Assembly (NCBI RefSeq): GCF_014842915.1
Contig: NZ_JACYXI010000002.1
Location: forward strand, 1-64,000
DNA length: 64,000 nt
Source of the DNA: Roseibium litorale
GTDB lineage: Bacteria > Pseudomonadota > Alphaproteobacteria > Rhizobiales > Stappiaceae
Direction of reading: 5' to 3'
The position numbers and the translations under genes were made by a program. The notes under the pieces are model-generated. The model saw nothing but the letters and a program-made list of their open reading frames with translations. It had not been told where the DNA came from and did no database searches. This document shows positions 29,911 to 38,952 of this stretch, piece by piece. Each line of letters begins with the position of its first letter. The first letter of the stretch is position 1.

Positions 29911-31085
29911 GCGTCATTCATGCGGTCACGGACACTGCCGGTGCATATGCCGAGTATTTTCAGCATCCCGTTTCCGGCGGCGCGGGGCCTCTCAGCGGTC
30001 TGAGTTTCGCCGTCAAGGACAACTACGCCTATGAGGGGCGGGTGGCCGGCAACGGCAATCCTCTCTGGAAGGCAACCCATGCCGCCAGCCAGGAGACTGC
30101 TCCTGCGGTGCGGCTGATGCTGGATGCGGGCGCAAACCTGAACGGTTTCACCTTGATGGAAGAGCTGGCCTTTTCAATCACCGGGATCAATGCTCATTAC
30201 GGGACACCGCTCAACTCTGCCGCGCCAGACCGGGTGCCGGGTGGTTCGTCGTCTGGCTCTGCTTCAGCCGTCGCAGCCGGTCTGGCCGATTTCGCCCTCG
30301 GCAGCGACACGGGCGGCTCCGTGCGTGTTCCGGCGTCCTTCTGCGGTCTGTTTGGTCTGCGCCCGACTCATGGGCGCATTGATGGCACCGGCTTGCTGCC
30401 GCTTGCGGCGAGTTTCGACGTGCCCGGCTGGTTTACCCGTGATCTCGGCACCATGCTCAAGGTGTCCGCCTCCTTCGGCATCAAGGCCGGAGCAGGCCGG
30501 GTGCCGGACAGGCTCTGGATTCCGGATGAGATTTGGGCGCGGCTGACACCTCAGGTCCGGGCTTCTTTTGCGGCAGTTTTAGGCAGACTGGAGGCCCTTG
30601 GCCTTGAGATCGAGCGCTCCGCACTGCCGGGCCTGCCGCTGGAAGACTGGCTGCAGACCTTCCGCACCCTGCAGAGCTATGAGGCCTGGCAGGCAAATGG
30701 CGATTGGATCACCCGCGAGAAACCGGAATTCGGGCCGGGTGTTGGTGCAAGGTTCGAGTTCGGCTCGAAGATTTCGGAAAAGGCCTTCCAGGATGCCTGC
30801 GCCCATCGCGAGGCGATCCGGGCCGAGATGGATACGGTTTTTGCGGCAGGCACTGTTTTGGTGATCCCGTCTGCGCCGGGGCCTGCGCCCAAGATCGACA
30901 CACTTGAGCCGGAGCTGGATGCCTACCGTGGCCAGACCATGTGCCTGACGTGCATCTCGGGGCTGAACGGCTATCCGGAGCTCTCTGTGCCCGGTGTTTT
31001 GCACGAAGGTGCGCCAGTCGGGCTGTCGCTCATTGCGCCAAGGTGCCGGGATCAGGATCTTCTGGCACTGGCAGCCGCATTGTGA
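29907..31085 (+). CDS. Amidase signature enzyme, AMI1-like
   Basis: A 392-residue amidase with the Ser-cisSer-Lys triad: Lys in FAVKDNYAYEG, the middle Ser in GGSSSGSASA and the nucleophile Ser in GSDTGGSVRVPASFCG. The Gly/Ser-rich block and following RPTHGRIDGTG resemble the short plant-AMI1-like amidase branch that hydrolyses simple amides such as indole-3-acetamide. Actual substrate unknown. It lies between the FadR-type regulator and the racemase-like gene with 4-base overlaps on both sides, so the three are cotranslated. It probably removes ammonia from, or opens, the imported compound. Confidence 0.9.
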   Translation: MSVIHAVTDTAGAYAEYFQHPVSGGAGPLSGLSFAVKDNYAYEGRVAGNGNPLWKATHAASQETAPAVRLMLDAGANLNGFTLMEELAFSITGINAHYGTPLNSAAPDRVPGGSSSGSASAVAAGLADFALGSDTGGSVRVPASFCGLFGLRPTHGRIDGTGLLPLAASFDVPGWFTRDLGTMLKVSASFGIKAGAGRVPDRLWIPDEIWARLTPQVRASFAAVLGRLEALGLEIERSALPGLPLEDWLQTFRTLQSYEAWQANGDWITREKPEFGPGVGARFEFGSKISEKAFQDACAHREAIRAEMDTVFAAGTVLVIPSAPGPAPKIDTLEPELDAYRGQTMCLTCISGLNGYPELSVPGVLHEGAPVGLSLIAPRCRDQDLLALAAAL

Positions 31086-31825
31086 CCGGGGCGGGACCGG
31101 GCAGACAGGCTGAAAAGCAGGCCGCAGGAGAGGGGCAACGCTCTTCTCCGCGCATTGTTCTCATCAATCCCAATACCAATTGCGGCACCACAAGCCGGAT
31201 GGTGGAGATTGCCCGCGATGCGGCCTTGCAGCTGGCGGTCAGCGAAGGGCAGGGCGAGGGGCTTTCGATCGAAGGCATGACAGTGGCGTCCGGCGTGCCG
31301 CTGATCACAAACGAACCGGCTCTGTCCGCGGCAGCGCAGGCCGTTGTGGATCTCGGCCTTTCCCTGCCGCTGGAAACCGCGGGCGTGATTGTCTCTGCCT
31401 TCGGCGATCCGGGACTGGACACGCTGCGCCGCCGGTTGAGCGTTCCTGTCGCGGGCATTGCCGAATCGTCCTTCCATGAGGCTGCCGGAGGAGGCCGGCG
31501 TTTCGCGGTTGTGACAACCACGCCGGACCTGAAGGCGGCGATCACCGCAAGGGCGGTAGGCGAAGGATTTGGAGCCCTGTTTGCCGGCGTCTGGCTGACA
31601 CCGGGCGATCCTGCCCACCTGATGGCAAATGAAGAGGCGCTGCTTGAGGAGCTGCTTCGCGCGATCGGGGCCGCTGCCCGTCAGGATGCCGTAGAGGCAG
31701 TCATCATTGGCGGAGGTCCGCTCGCCAGCGCCGCCCGCGCGCTTGCATCCGTCAGCCCAGTTCCGCTGATCGAGCCGATCCCGGCAGCTGTCCGGCATAT
31801 GGCGAAGCTCGTTGCAGCCGCATGA
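31082..31825 (+). CDS. Asp/Glu-racemase-superfamily protein lacking catalytic cysteines
   Basis: A 247-residue protein from a GTG that overlaps the amidase stop (GTGA). It has the INPNTN phosphate-loop-like start and an FGDPGLD motif typical of hydantoin/Asp/Glu racemases. In the active family the two catalytic Cys lie in (A)CFGDPG and (L)GCAG. Here these read SAFGDPG and IGGGPL, so both are gone, and the only Cys in the protein is in the N-terminal NTNCGT. It may be a lyase, isomerase or decarboxylase with another mechanism, or non-catalytic. It is the last gene of the gntR operon. Confidence 0.8.
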   Translation: MTGAGPGRQAEKQAAGEGQRSSPRIVLINPNTNCGTTSRMVEIARDAALQLAVSEGQGEGLSIEGMTVASGVPLITNEPALSAAAQAVVDLGLSLPLETAGVIVSAFGDPGLDTLRRRLSVPVAGIAESSFHEAAGGGRRFAVVTTTPDLKAAITARAVGEGFGALFAGVWLTPGDPAHLMANEEALLEELLRAIGAAARQDAVEAVIIGGGPLASAARALASVSPVPLIEPIPAAVRHMAKLVAAA

Positions 31826-31870
31826 CTGCGGAAAAAGATCAGTGCGATCAATGCTTTGAAGGAGAGGGAG

Positions 31871-31946
31871 TGGTGAGCGCGCAGGGGTTCGAACCCTGGA
31901 CCTACTGATTAAAAGTCAGTTGCTCTACCAGCTGAGCTACGCGCTC
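31871..31946 (-). tRNA. tRNA-Lys (anticodon TTT)
   Basis: A 76-base cloverleaf on the minus strand. The acceptor stem is GAGCGCG/CGCGCTC, the D arm GCTCAGCTGGTAGAGC, the anticodon arm CTGACTTTTAATCAG with TTT, and the T arm CAGGGTTCGAACCCTG. The 3' CCA is encoded. Sequence and folds are those of a standard bacterial tRNA-Lys. Confidence 0.97.
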
Positions 31947-31967
31947 CCAACAAGGGATTCACAAGGA

Positions 31968-31995
31968 ATTATAAGGCTCTGGTCAGCCGCGCCAA
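31968..31995 (-). promoter_or_regulatory. Promoter of tRNA-Lys
   Basis: On the minus strand, TTGGCG (31995-31990) and TATAAT (31973-31968) are spaced by 16 bases, placing the start about 15 bases before the tRNA 5' end. The exact TATAAT makes this a strong sigma-70 type candidate. Confidence 0.7.
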
Positions 31996-32306
31996 GGCGC
32001 TTCCGATGCGGATGTGGCGTTGTGTATGCTGACAGGCTCCGGGTTTCAAGCCTGTTTGGACAAAAAATCGTGTGTAAGGTGGAGAACCATCCGGCAAGCG
32101 CGGGATCCTGGTGGAATTAACCTAACCATCAAGTCCATCCGGTCAGTTCCGGAAAAAGCCTCCGGTTTAGGTGGTATTGACGATTCCGGTAGCGGGAAAA
32201 TTGTTGTAAGTTACATTCATCATTATTAGCAAAACTTGCAGCAGCATCGAAGCAAGGCTTTGGCGCCGGCCTTCAAGTGAGCCCAGCACACCAAGAGCGA
32301 GGCTAA

Positions 32307-32597
32307 ATGCCAGACCATTATGCCGATCCGGTTGCGGAACCTGTCGAACTTGAGTTCGTCAGAGGTCATATCGCCGCGACAATGACACTTGTTCTGGGGC
32401 TGATTGATCAGGGTGTGATCGACCGGCTGAGGCTTGATACGTTTTTTGCGGGCTTTATTTCGGAGCTGCCGCACACACGCGACACGCTTGGTCTGCGTCT
32501 GGTGCTTGACCAGTGGCGCGACGGGCTTCGTTCGGGCCGCGACGAAGGACAGCTCCGGCAGGCCGTTTTTGAAGTGATTGAGGGTGGGCGCGAATAA
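32307..32597 (+). CDS. Small hypothetical protein
   Basis: A 96-residue acidic, soluble, mostly helical protein that I do not recognise. There is no signal peptide, no membrane segment and no cysteine. The middle reads LEFVRGHIAATMTLVLGLIDQGVIDRL and the C-terminal third QLRQAVFEVIEGGRE. GAGG lies a few bases before the ATG, and a good terminator follows 40 bases after the stop, both supporting a real gene. Neighbours (tRNA-Lys, ccdA) give no functional hint. Confidence 0.65.
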   Translation: MPDHYADPVAEPVELEFVRGHIAATMTLVLGLIDQGVIDRLRLDTFFAGFISELPHTRDTLGLRLVLDQWRDGLRSGRDEGQLRQAVFEVIEGGRE

Positions 32598-32636
32598 AAC
32601 CTGCTCCTTGCTGCTGCAAGTGTGATGTGAAGATTG

Positions 32637-32666
32637 AAAGCGCTGACAGACCTGTTGGCGCTTTTT
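32637..32666 (+). terminator. Rho-independent terminator after the hypothetical gene
   Basis: AAAGCGC and GCGCTTTTT enclose further pairing (TGACAG with CTGTTG). A five-T run follows on the plus strand. Confidence 0.75.
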
Positions 32667-32881
32667 CGATTCTGAGGCCTTGTCCGGTACCTGATCGGGG
32701 CGGAGCCAATTCCGGGACCCGCGACGGTGAATTGCCGTGCGTCGATCTGCCTCTCGAAATGGTGAGCCATTTGTGGCTTCCTGTCAGCCCGCTCCGTGGA
32801 CTATAGATCGCAGATATCTCAGGGTGGTCCGGGAGCGGAAGAAAGCTGGCAGATGTCCGGCCACGAACAGGAAGACGCGCA

Positions 32882-33619
32882 ATGCTGGGGAATGTGACAA
32901 TCTGGGGAGCCTTTTTGGCGGGGCTGCTGTCTTTTGTGTCGCCATGCGTCCTGCCTCTTGTGCCGCCCTATCTGGGCTTCATTGCCGGAGTGTCTCTTGA
33001 AGAACTCACGGGCAAGGATGATCATAAATCCGCGTCCCGCCGGGTTTTTCTGGCGTCACTGGCCTTCGTCGCAGGCTTTACGACGGTGTTTGTCGCGCTT
33101 GGCGCCAGCGCCAGTTTCCTTGGCCAGTTCGTCACCCAGCATATCCAGTTCCTGGGCTATATCGCCGGTGCGGCGATCATCGTGATGGGGCTTCACTTTC
33201 TGGGCGTCTTCCGGATCGCGTTTCTCTACCGCGAGGCACGCGTGCATGTTGAGCGCAAGCCAACCGGCTTGCTTGGTGCTTATGTCATCGGTCTGGCTTT
33301 TGCGTTCGGCTGGACGCCCTGTGTCGGGCCGATCCTGGCGGCGATTCTTTTCGTCGCCGGATCTGAGGAGACAGTGACTCAAGGCGCGCTGCTTCTGACG
33401 TCTTACGCGCTCGGCCTTGGCATTCCCTTTCTTCTGGCAGCGCTCTTTGCCGGACCATTCCTGGGATTTATGAAGAAGTTCCGCCGTCACATGGGGATGG
33501 TGGAAAAGGCCATGGGCGTGGTCCTTGTTCTGACCGGGCTGCTTTTCATCACCGGACAGATGGCCACGTTCTCCTATTGGCTCCTTGAAACCTTCCCGGC
33601 TTTCTCTGCGATTGGGTAA
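32882..33619 (+). CDS. ccdA: Cytochrome c biogenesis protein CcdA
   Basis: A 245-residue membrane protein with six predicted transmembrane segments. It has the two characteristic cysteines in FVSPCVLPLVPPYLG (TM1) and FGWTPCVGPIL (TM4). CcdA/DsbD-type proteins move electrons from cytoplasmic thioredoxin to periplasmic thiol proteins for cytochrome c maturation or other reduction tasks. It stands alone here. No CcmG, ResA or thioredoxin partner is adjacent. Confidence 0.93.
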   Translation: MLGNVTIWGAFLAGLLSFVSPCVLPLVPPYLGFIAGVSLEELTGKDDHKSASRRVFLASLAFVAGFTTVFVALGASASFLGQFVTQHIQFLGYIAGAAIIVMGLHFLGVFRIAFLYREARVHVERKPTGLLGAYVIGLAFAFGWTPCVGPILAAILFVAGSEETVTQGALLLTSYALGLGIPFLLAALFAGPFLGFMKKFRRHMGMVEKAMGVVLVLTGLLFITGQMATFSYWLLETFPAFSAIG

Positions 33620-33663
33620 GGACGTGAGGGCAGGCTTCTCGTCTGCTGACCTTGAGAAGTGGC

Positions 33664-34833
33664 TCAGAAGCGCATGCTGGCTTCGAGCTGAACCTGATCG
33701 GAGGGGAGTTCGTTTCCTGCGAAAAAGGCTGGACGGCAGGCGCCTGAAATATCCAGAAGCTTCAGGCAGGCCACAGCTGCGTCAGCTGCATTGGCGAAGG
33801 GGCCAAGGAGCAGATCCAGTTCACCGGGGTTCAGTTCCGAGGGCATGAGCCGGGCCTGCATACCGCGCATGCGGTCTGCGTTCTGGTGCTCGAAGTTCCG
33901 CCAGGCTGTTTTGGCAGCAGACTCGTCCTTGAAGTGGCCGACAATCACCGCGAAATCCGTGCGCCGGACTGACGTTCCTTCAGAACCCGAAACTCTCCCC
34001 GAGGCTTGCCCTGGAACAACCAGAGACGGTTTGGCTTCCGGATCTGGGACATCCTGCTGCGGAATGGACCCTGTTTCGGACGGAGTTCCGTCTACCGGTG
34101 GAAGAAGCGCATTGTTGACGGCAAACCGGACCGGGTCCGGTTTGGAGGCTTCTGCATGCTTCGGAGCCAGTGTGCCGGAAACGTCCGCCAGCGGTGCTGT
34201 CTGCTCCGGATTGCCGCGTCTGAAGGCCTGTCCGGTGAGTGTTTCTGGCGCAGGCAGGGTTTCCACTTTCCGGTGAGGCAGCGTCTCGGAGGCGCTCTTT
34301 GGTTCCGTGCGCGCAGGCTCGGGCCCAGTCTTCGCCTGCATGGGCGTTTTGACCGCAGCAGGCTTCTGATTGTCTCCAGCACCGCCATCCGGCGATTTGG
34401 CAAGGCCCGGGCCCTGGGGGAGGCTGGCCTGGCTTTCCAGTTTCGCAATCCGTGCGGAGTAGCGCTCGTTTTGCTGGGCCAGCGTCGTCAGCCGCATGCG
34501 CAGCGTTGCCAGTTCGCTCTGAAGCGCATTGATATGGCTGGTGTTCTGGGGAAACTGACTGCGCTGAGATGGGTAGACCTGAATGTCGTCCCGGCCGATC
34601 GAGGCCGTCGTGCTGACGTCTCCGGGAGGGGGAAGGCGCACCCCCGCATAGGTATTGAGGTCCAGCCGCCCGGTTCCGAAATTATAAGCGGCCAGGCCCA
34701 TGCTGCCGGCAAAGATGGCACCAAGCGCCCAGCAGCTGACAAAGACACGCTGCGTAGTCAACGCCTGCGTGACGAGGTCTCTGGTTCTGCCTTTTGCCGG
34801 TCCCTTGGGCACGCGTTCTGTTGTCCTGCGCAA
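33664..34833 (-). CDS. Membrane-anchored SPOR-like protein
   Basis: A 389-residue protein with the layout of alphaproteobacterial SPOR envelope proteins: a short cytoplasmic tail, one transmembrane helix (about 33-51, SCWALGAIFAGSMGLAAY), a coiled-coil region (about 100-135), a long Pro/Thr/Lys-rich linker, and a C-terminal domain (about 310-385). That domain has DFAVIVGHFKDESAAKTAW and LDLLLGPFANAADA, resembling SPOR peptidoglycan-binding repeats. The role would be in envelope or division. No ribosome site precedes the TTG at 34833. GTG at 34812 is an alternative start. Confidence 0.65.
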   Translation of the reverse strand: MRRTTERVPKGPAKGRTRDLVTQALTTQRVFVSCWALGAIFAGSMGLAAYNFGTGRLDLNTYAGVRLPPPGDVSTTASIGRDDIQVYPSQRSQFPQNTSHINALQSELATLRMRLTTLAQQNERYSARIAKLESQASLPQGPGLAKSPDGGAGDNQKPAAVKTPMQAKTGPEPARTEPKSASETLPHRKVETLPAPETLTGQAFRRGNPEQTAPLADVSGTLAPKHAEASKPDPVRFAVNNALLPPVDGTPSETGSIPQQDVPDPEAKPSLVVPGQASGRVSGSEGTSVRRTDFAVIVGHFKDESAAKTAWRNFEHQNADRMRGMQARLMPSELNPGELDLLLGPFANAADAAVACLKLLDISGACRPAFFAGNELPSDQVQLEASMRF

Positions 34834-35113
34834 CGTGAAAAATACGGATCAGACGAATCTGTCCGCAAATCTCTCCTATCTGACCGAAAATATAGTTAAC
34901 GGGCAATCGTCCGGTCCAGCCGTTTCCAAGGATGATTGAGTTAAACGCAGATAAAGCTTCGGCTTTCCCGGTTGATCTGTGAAGAACAGTGCATGCGCTT
35001 TCATTGTTTTCACGGAAAAGGCATATAGACGCCATGAAACGGCGTCACGCTGGCCCGGTCTCGGGGCTGGTTTTTTGACCTGCGCCGCATGGTGATGTTA
35101 CGGGAGTGCCTTG
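34834..35113. promoter_or_regulatory. Divergent promoter region of the SPOR-like gene and glmU
   Basis: 280 bases, AT-richer than its surroundings, with no gene seen. It must carry promoters for both divergent genes. I could not assign -35 and -10 boxes with confidence. Confidence 0.4.
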
Positions 35114-36478
35114 ATGACCACCCGAAGTTTTCTGGCAATCGTGCTGGCCGCAGGCCTTGGGACGCGCATGCGGTCCGCCTTGCCAAAAGTGATGCATCCT
35201 GTGGGGTATATGCCCTTGGTCGGCCATGTGCTCTCTGCGGTGAAAGCTGCCGGAGCGAGCCGGTCCGCGGTGGTCGTGGGACCGGAGATGCCGGAACTGG
35301 AAGATCTGGTTGCCAAACTTGCGCCTGAGGCCGCCTGTTATGTTCAGCTGGAACGCCTGGGAACGGCCCATGCGGTTCTGGCAGCCCGTTCTGCGCTTGA
35401 AGAACGGGCGGATGATATTCTTGTGCTCTTCGGAGACACGCCGCTGGTCACCCCGGAGACGATCGCCCTGGTCCGCGGGGAACTTGCGGGGGGTGCTGAT
35501 GTAGCTGTGCTGGGGTTCCGGACGGACAAGCCTTTCGGCTATGGCCGTTTGCTGATCGATGGCGGGCGGGTGACGGCGATCCGGGAAGAAAAGGATGCCA
35601 GCGAGGAAGAACGGAAGGTCACTTTCTGCAACTCCGGCATCATGGGCTTCCGCGGAGCGCATGCGCTGTCCCTGCTGGAAGCCATCGGCAACAGCAATGC
35701 CAAGGGTGAGTTCTACCTGACGGATGCAGTTGAGATTGCCAGCGCGCGCGGTCTCAACGTGACCGCCGTGGAAGGTGACGAGAGCGAAGTGCAGGGGGTT
35801 AACACCCGCGAGCAGCTCAGCCAGTGCGAGGCGGTTTTTCAGGACCGGATGCGCAAGGACGCGATGGAGCGGGGCGTGACGCTTCTGGCACCCGATACTG
35901 TTTTTTTCGCCCACGATACCCGCATTGCTCCGGATGTAACCCTTGAACAGAACATCGTGTTCGGGCCAGGTGTCTCGGTCGAGAGCGGATCTGTCATCCG
36001 GGCGTTCAGCCATCTTGAAGGCGCGCAGGTCGGTGCGGGGTCGACCGTCGGCCCCTTTGCCCGGCTGCGCCCCGGTGCGAACCTCTCCGAGGGGGCGCAT
36101 ATAGGCAACTTTGTCGAGATCAAGAACGCGAAGGTGGGCGAGGGCGCCAAGGTCAATCATCTGACCTATATTGGCGATGCAACCGTTGGCGCGGCAAGCA
36201 ACATCGGCGCCGGCACCATCACCTGCAATTATGACGGGTTCGGCAAGCATCACACCGACATCGGGCCGGGAAGTTTCATCGGCTCCAATTCGACGCTCGT
36301 GGCTCCTGTCACGCTTGGCAAGGGCGCTTATGTGGCGGCTGGCAGTGTGGTGACCGAACCGGTTGAAGCGGATGCGCTTGTGATCGGCCGCGCCCGCCAG
36401 ATCATCAAGCGCCACAGGGCGGAAGAACTCCGTGCCAAGTTCAAGGCTGCTAAGGACGCAAAGTCCAAGGGCGAGTGA
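35114..36478 (+). CDS. glmU: Bifunctional GlmU (uridyltransferase/acetyltransferase)
   Basis: A 454-residue enzyme making UDP-N-acetylglucosamine for peptidoglycan and LPS. The N-terminal nucleotidyltransferase domain has LAAGLGTRMRSALPKVMHP. The C-terminal left-handed beta-helix (from about residue 250) has repeated hexapeptides and the acetyltransferase GAGTITCNYDG loop. ATG 35114 has GGAG seven bases upstream and is preferred to TTG 35111. glmS follows after a terminator, so the two sequential genes may be only partly coupled. Confidence 0.97.
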   Translation: MTTRSFLAIVLAAGLGTRMRSALPKVMHPVGYMPLVGHVLSAVKAAGASRSAVVVGPEMPELEDLVAKLAPEAACYVQLERLGTAHAVLAARSALEERADDILVLFGDTPLVTPETIALVRGELAGGADVAVLGFRTDKPFGYGRLLIDGGRVTAIREEKDASEEERKVTFCNSGIMGFRGAHALSLLEAIGNSNAKGEFYLTDAVEIASARGLNVTAVEGDESEVQGVNTREQLSQCEAVFQDRMRKDAMERGVTLLAPDTVFFAHDTRIAPDVTLEQNIVFGPGVSVESGSVIRAFSHLEGAQVGAGSTVGPFARLRPGANLSEGAHIGNFVEIKNAKVGEGAKVNHLTYIGDATVGAASNIGAGTITCNYDGFGKHHTDIGPGSFIGSNSTLVAPVTLGKGAYVAAGSVVTEPVEADALVIGRARQIIKRHRAEELRAKFKAAKDAKSKGE

Positions 36479-36544
36479 CCGCGCAACCTGTTACCAGCGT
36501 TTCTGCCGGTGAAACGAAGTGAAACAGGGTTTGATTTTAAATTC

Positions 36545-36578
36545 AAAGGCCGCCTCCGGTAAAGCTTGGCGGCCTTTT
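36545..36578 (+). terminator. Rho-independent terminator between glmU and glmS
   Basis: The 10-bp stem AAAGGCCGCC / GGCGGCCTTT has a 13-base loop and ends in TTTT, 23 bases before the glmS ATG. It separates glmU from glmS or acts as an attenuator upstream of glmS. Confidence 0.85.
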
Positions 36579-36600
36579 CATTTTCAAGGAAGCATCCTTT

Positions 36601-38427
36601 ATGTGCGGTATTGTCGGTATTCTCGGATCTTTGGATGTGGCGCCCCGGCTTGTGGATGCGCTGAAGCGCCTGGAATACCGGGGCTACGACTCAGCCGGTA
36701 TTGCCGCGCTCGAGAACGGCAAGCTTGTGCGCAGCCGCGCCGAAGGCAAGCTGCGCAATCTGGAAGCCCGGCTCGCCAGCCAACCGGTCGGCGGCTCTGT
36801 TGGTATCGGCCACACCCGCTGGGCAACCCATGGCGGCCCGAGTGTGATCAATGCCCATCCGCATATGGTTGGCCGGGTTGCCGTCGTTCACAATGGCATC
36901 ATCGAGAATTATCTGGAGCTGCGCGCCGAGGTCTCCGCCAACGGCGCGGTCATCACCTCCGAGACCGACACAGAAGTGGTGGCCCATCTGGTCAATGCCC
37001 AGCTGGAAAAAGGGCTCTCGCCGGTGGATGCCGTGGAAGTGGTTCTGCCCCGCCTTCATGGCGCCTTTGCGCTTGCCTTCCTGTTCGAGGGCGAAGAGGA
37101 CCTGCTCATTGGCGCCCGTAAGGGCTCCCCGCTGGCTGTCGGTCACGGCGAAGGCGAAATGTTCCTCGGCTCCGACGCCATCGCCCTGTCGCCCTTCACC
37201 GACCGGGTCACCTATCTGGAAGAGGGCGACTGGGCCGTTCTGACAAGGTCAGGCGTCACCATTCGCGATAGCAGCAATGCGGTCGTCAGCCGCCCGGAGG
37301 CAAAGTCCTCCGTGACGGCTGCGCTGATGGACAAGGGCAATTACCGGCACTTCATGGCCAAGGAAATCCACGAGCAGCCGGAAGTTCTGGGCCATACCCT
37401 CTCGCGCTACATCGACCTCGGCAACAGCCGGGTGAAGGTGCCGGGCGCCGAAGCCGTCGACTTTTCCAAGCTGAACCGCATCCTCATTTCCGCTTGTGGA
37501 ACGGCGTATCTGGCGGGCCTCGTTGCCAAATACTGGTTTGAGAAATACGCCCGCCTGCCGGTCGATATCGATATTGCCTCCGAGTTCCGCTACCGGGAAA
37601 CGCCGGTCGCCAAGGGCGAGTTCGCGCTTTTCATTTCCCAGTCCGGCGAGACCGCGGATACGCTCGCCTCTCTGCGCTATTGCAAGGAAAACGGCGCCAC
37701 CATCGGCGCCGTGGTCAATGTGCCGGAAAGCACCATTGCCCGGGAATCCGATGTCGTCTTCCAGACCATTGCCGGACCGGAAATCGGTGTTGCCTCCACA
37801 AAGGCTTTCACCTGTCAGCTCGCGGTACTAGCTGCTCTTGCGCTCCATGCAGGCCGTCAGCGCGGCACGGTAAGCGAGGCACAGGAAAAGGATCTGGTGG
37901 CAGCCCTCGGCTCCATTCCCGGTCTCGCGGTTCAGGCTCTCAAGTGCGAGACCAGCATCGAGGCGCTGGCCCTGCCGCTGTCGCGCGTCAGCAACGCGCT
38001 TTACCTTGGCCGGGGCACCAATTTCCCGCTGGCGCTGGAAGGGGCGCTCAAGCTCAAGGAACTGTCCTACATTCACGCCGAAGGCTATGCCGCCGGTGAG
38101 CTCAAGCATGGTCCGATCGCCTTGATCGACGAGAACATGCCTGTCTTCGTTATCGCTCCCCACGACAGCATCTATGAGAAGACCGTCTCCAACATGCAGG
38201 AAGTGGCCGCCCGTGGTGGACGCATTGTGCTGATCACCGATCAGAAGGGGGCGGACGCCAGCGGCAATGCGGCTCAAAACACTGTGATTCTGCCGGATGT
38301 TCCGGAAATCGCGGCACCGATCATCTATGCCCTGCCTGTGCAGATGATCGCCTATCACACGGCGGTTTTCATGGGCACGGATGTGGACCAGCCACGCAAC
38401 CTCGCCAAGTCTGTGACGGTGGAGTAA
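36601..38427 (+). CDS. glmS: Glutamine-fructose-6-phosphate aminotransferase
   Basis: A 608-residue GlmS catalysing the first step of hexosamine synthesis. Mature Cys1 in MCGIVGILG is the glutaminase nucleophile. The N-terminal half is a class II amidotransferase with GHTRWATHG. The C-terminal half has two SIS sugar-isomerase domains (SQSGETADTLASLR; EGALKLKELSYIHAEGY) and ends in KSVTVE, the usual C-terminus. The leader is short (122 bases) and I see no glmS ribozyme. Confidence 0.98.
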   Translation: MCGIVGILGSLDVAPRLVDALKRLEYRGYDSAGIAALENGKLVRSRAEGKLRNLEARLASQPVGGSVGIGHTRWATHGGPSVINAHPHMVGRVAVVHNGIIENYLELRAEVSANGAVITSETDTEVVAHLVNAQLEKGLSPVDAVEVVLPRLHGAFALAFLFEGEEDLLIGARKGSPLAVGHGEGEMFLGSDAIALSPFTDRVTYLEEGDWAVLTRSGVTIRDSSNAVVSRPEAKSSVTAALMDKGNYRHFMAKEIHEQPEVLGHTLSRYIDLGNSRVKVPGAEAVDFSKLNRILISACGTAYLAGLVAKYWFEKYARLPVDIDIASEFRYRETPVAKGEFALFISQSGETADTLASLRYCKENGATIGAVVNVPESTIARESDVVFQTIAGPEIGVASTKAFTCQLAVLAALALHAGRQRGTVSEAQEKDLVAALGSIPGLAVQALKCETSIEALALPLSRVSNALYLGRGTNFPLALEGALKLKELSYIHAEGYAAGELKHGPIALIDENMPVFVIAPHDSIYEKTVSNMQEVAARGGRIVLITDQKGADASGNAAQNTVILPDVPEIAAPIIYALPVQMIAYHTAVFMGTDVDQPRNLAKSVTVE

Positions 38428-38433
38428 GGGCAG

Positions 38434-38874
38434 ATGAAAGGCTACAGGATTGCGCCTTTCGCGGAGCGGCACCGCTGCGCCGTGATCGATTTATGGGCAG
38501 CCTGTGGTCTCATCCGCCCCTGGAACGATCCTGACAAGGACATTGACCGGAAGCTCACCGATCCGGTGGGCCAGTTCCTGCTGGTGCTGACCGGTGAGGG
38601 GGAGAGTGAAGCAGTCGTCGGGTCGGTGATGGTTGGCTACGACGGCCATCGCGGATCGATCTACTATCTGGCGGTTCATCCGGACCATCAGTCTGCCGGT
38701 CTTGGCCGCTGGCTGATGGAGCATTGCGAACAGTTTCTTCTGGCCCTCGGCTGCCCCAAGATCGGCCTGGCCGTCCGCCGCAGCAACACGGCGGTACTGG
38801 CGTTCTATGACCGGTTGGGGTTCGCGGAGGACGATGCGGTTCTGCTGGGCAAGCGGCTCATTCCGGATATCTGA
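38434..38874 (+). CDS. GNAT-family acetyltransferase (YpeA-like)
   Basis: A 146-residue single-domain acetyltransferase. The acetyl-CoA loop motif A reads VHPDHQSAGLGRWLMEHCE, and RRSNTAVLAFYDRLGF is motif B. The N-terminal DLWAACGLIRPWNDP segment is typical of the YpeA branch. The acceptor is unknown. It starts 6 bases after glmS and is probably in the same transcript. Confidence 0.88.
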   Translation: MKGYRIAPFAERHRCAVIDLWAACGLIRPWNDPDKDIDRKLTDPVGQFLLVLTGEGESEAVVGSVMVGYDGHRGSIYYLAVHPDHQSAGLGRWLMEHCEQFLLALGCPKIGLAVRRSNTAVLAFYDRLGFAEDDAVLLGKRLIPDI

Positions 38875-38952
38875 CTCAGCGTCACCAACCGCCTGATCCT
38901 ATTTGATGATTCAAAATGAAAGGGCGCTCAACTGATGTGTGAGCCGATCCGT

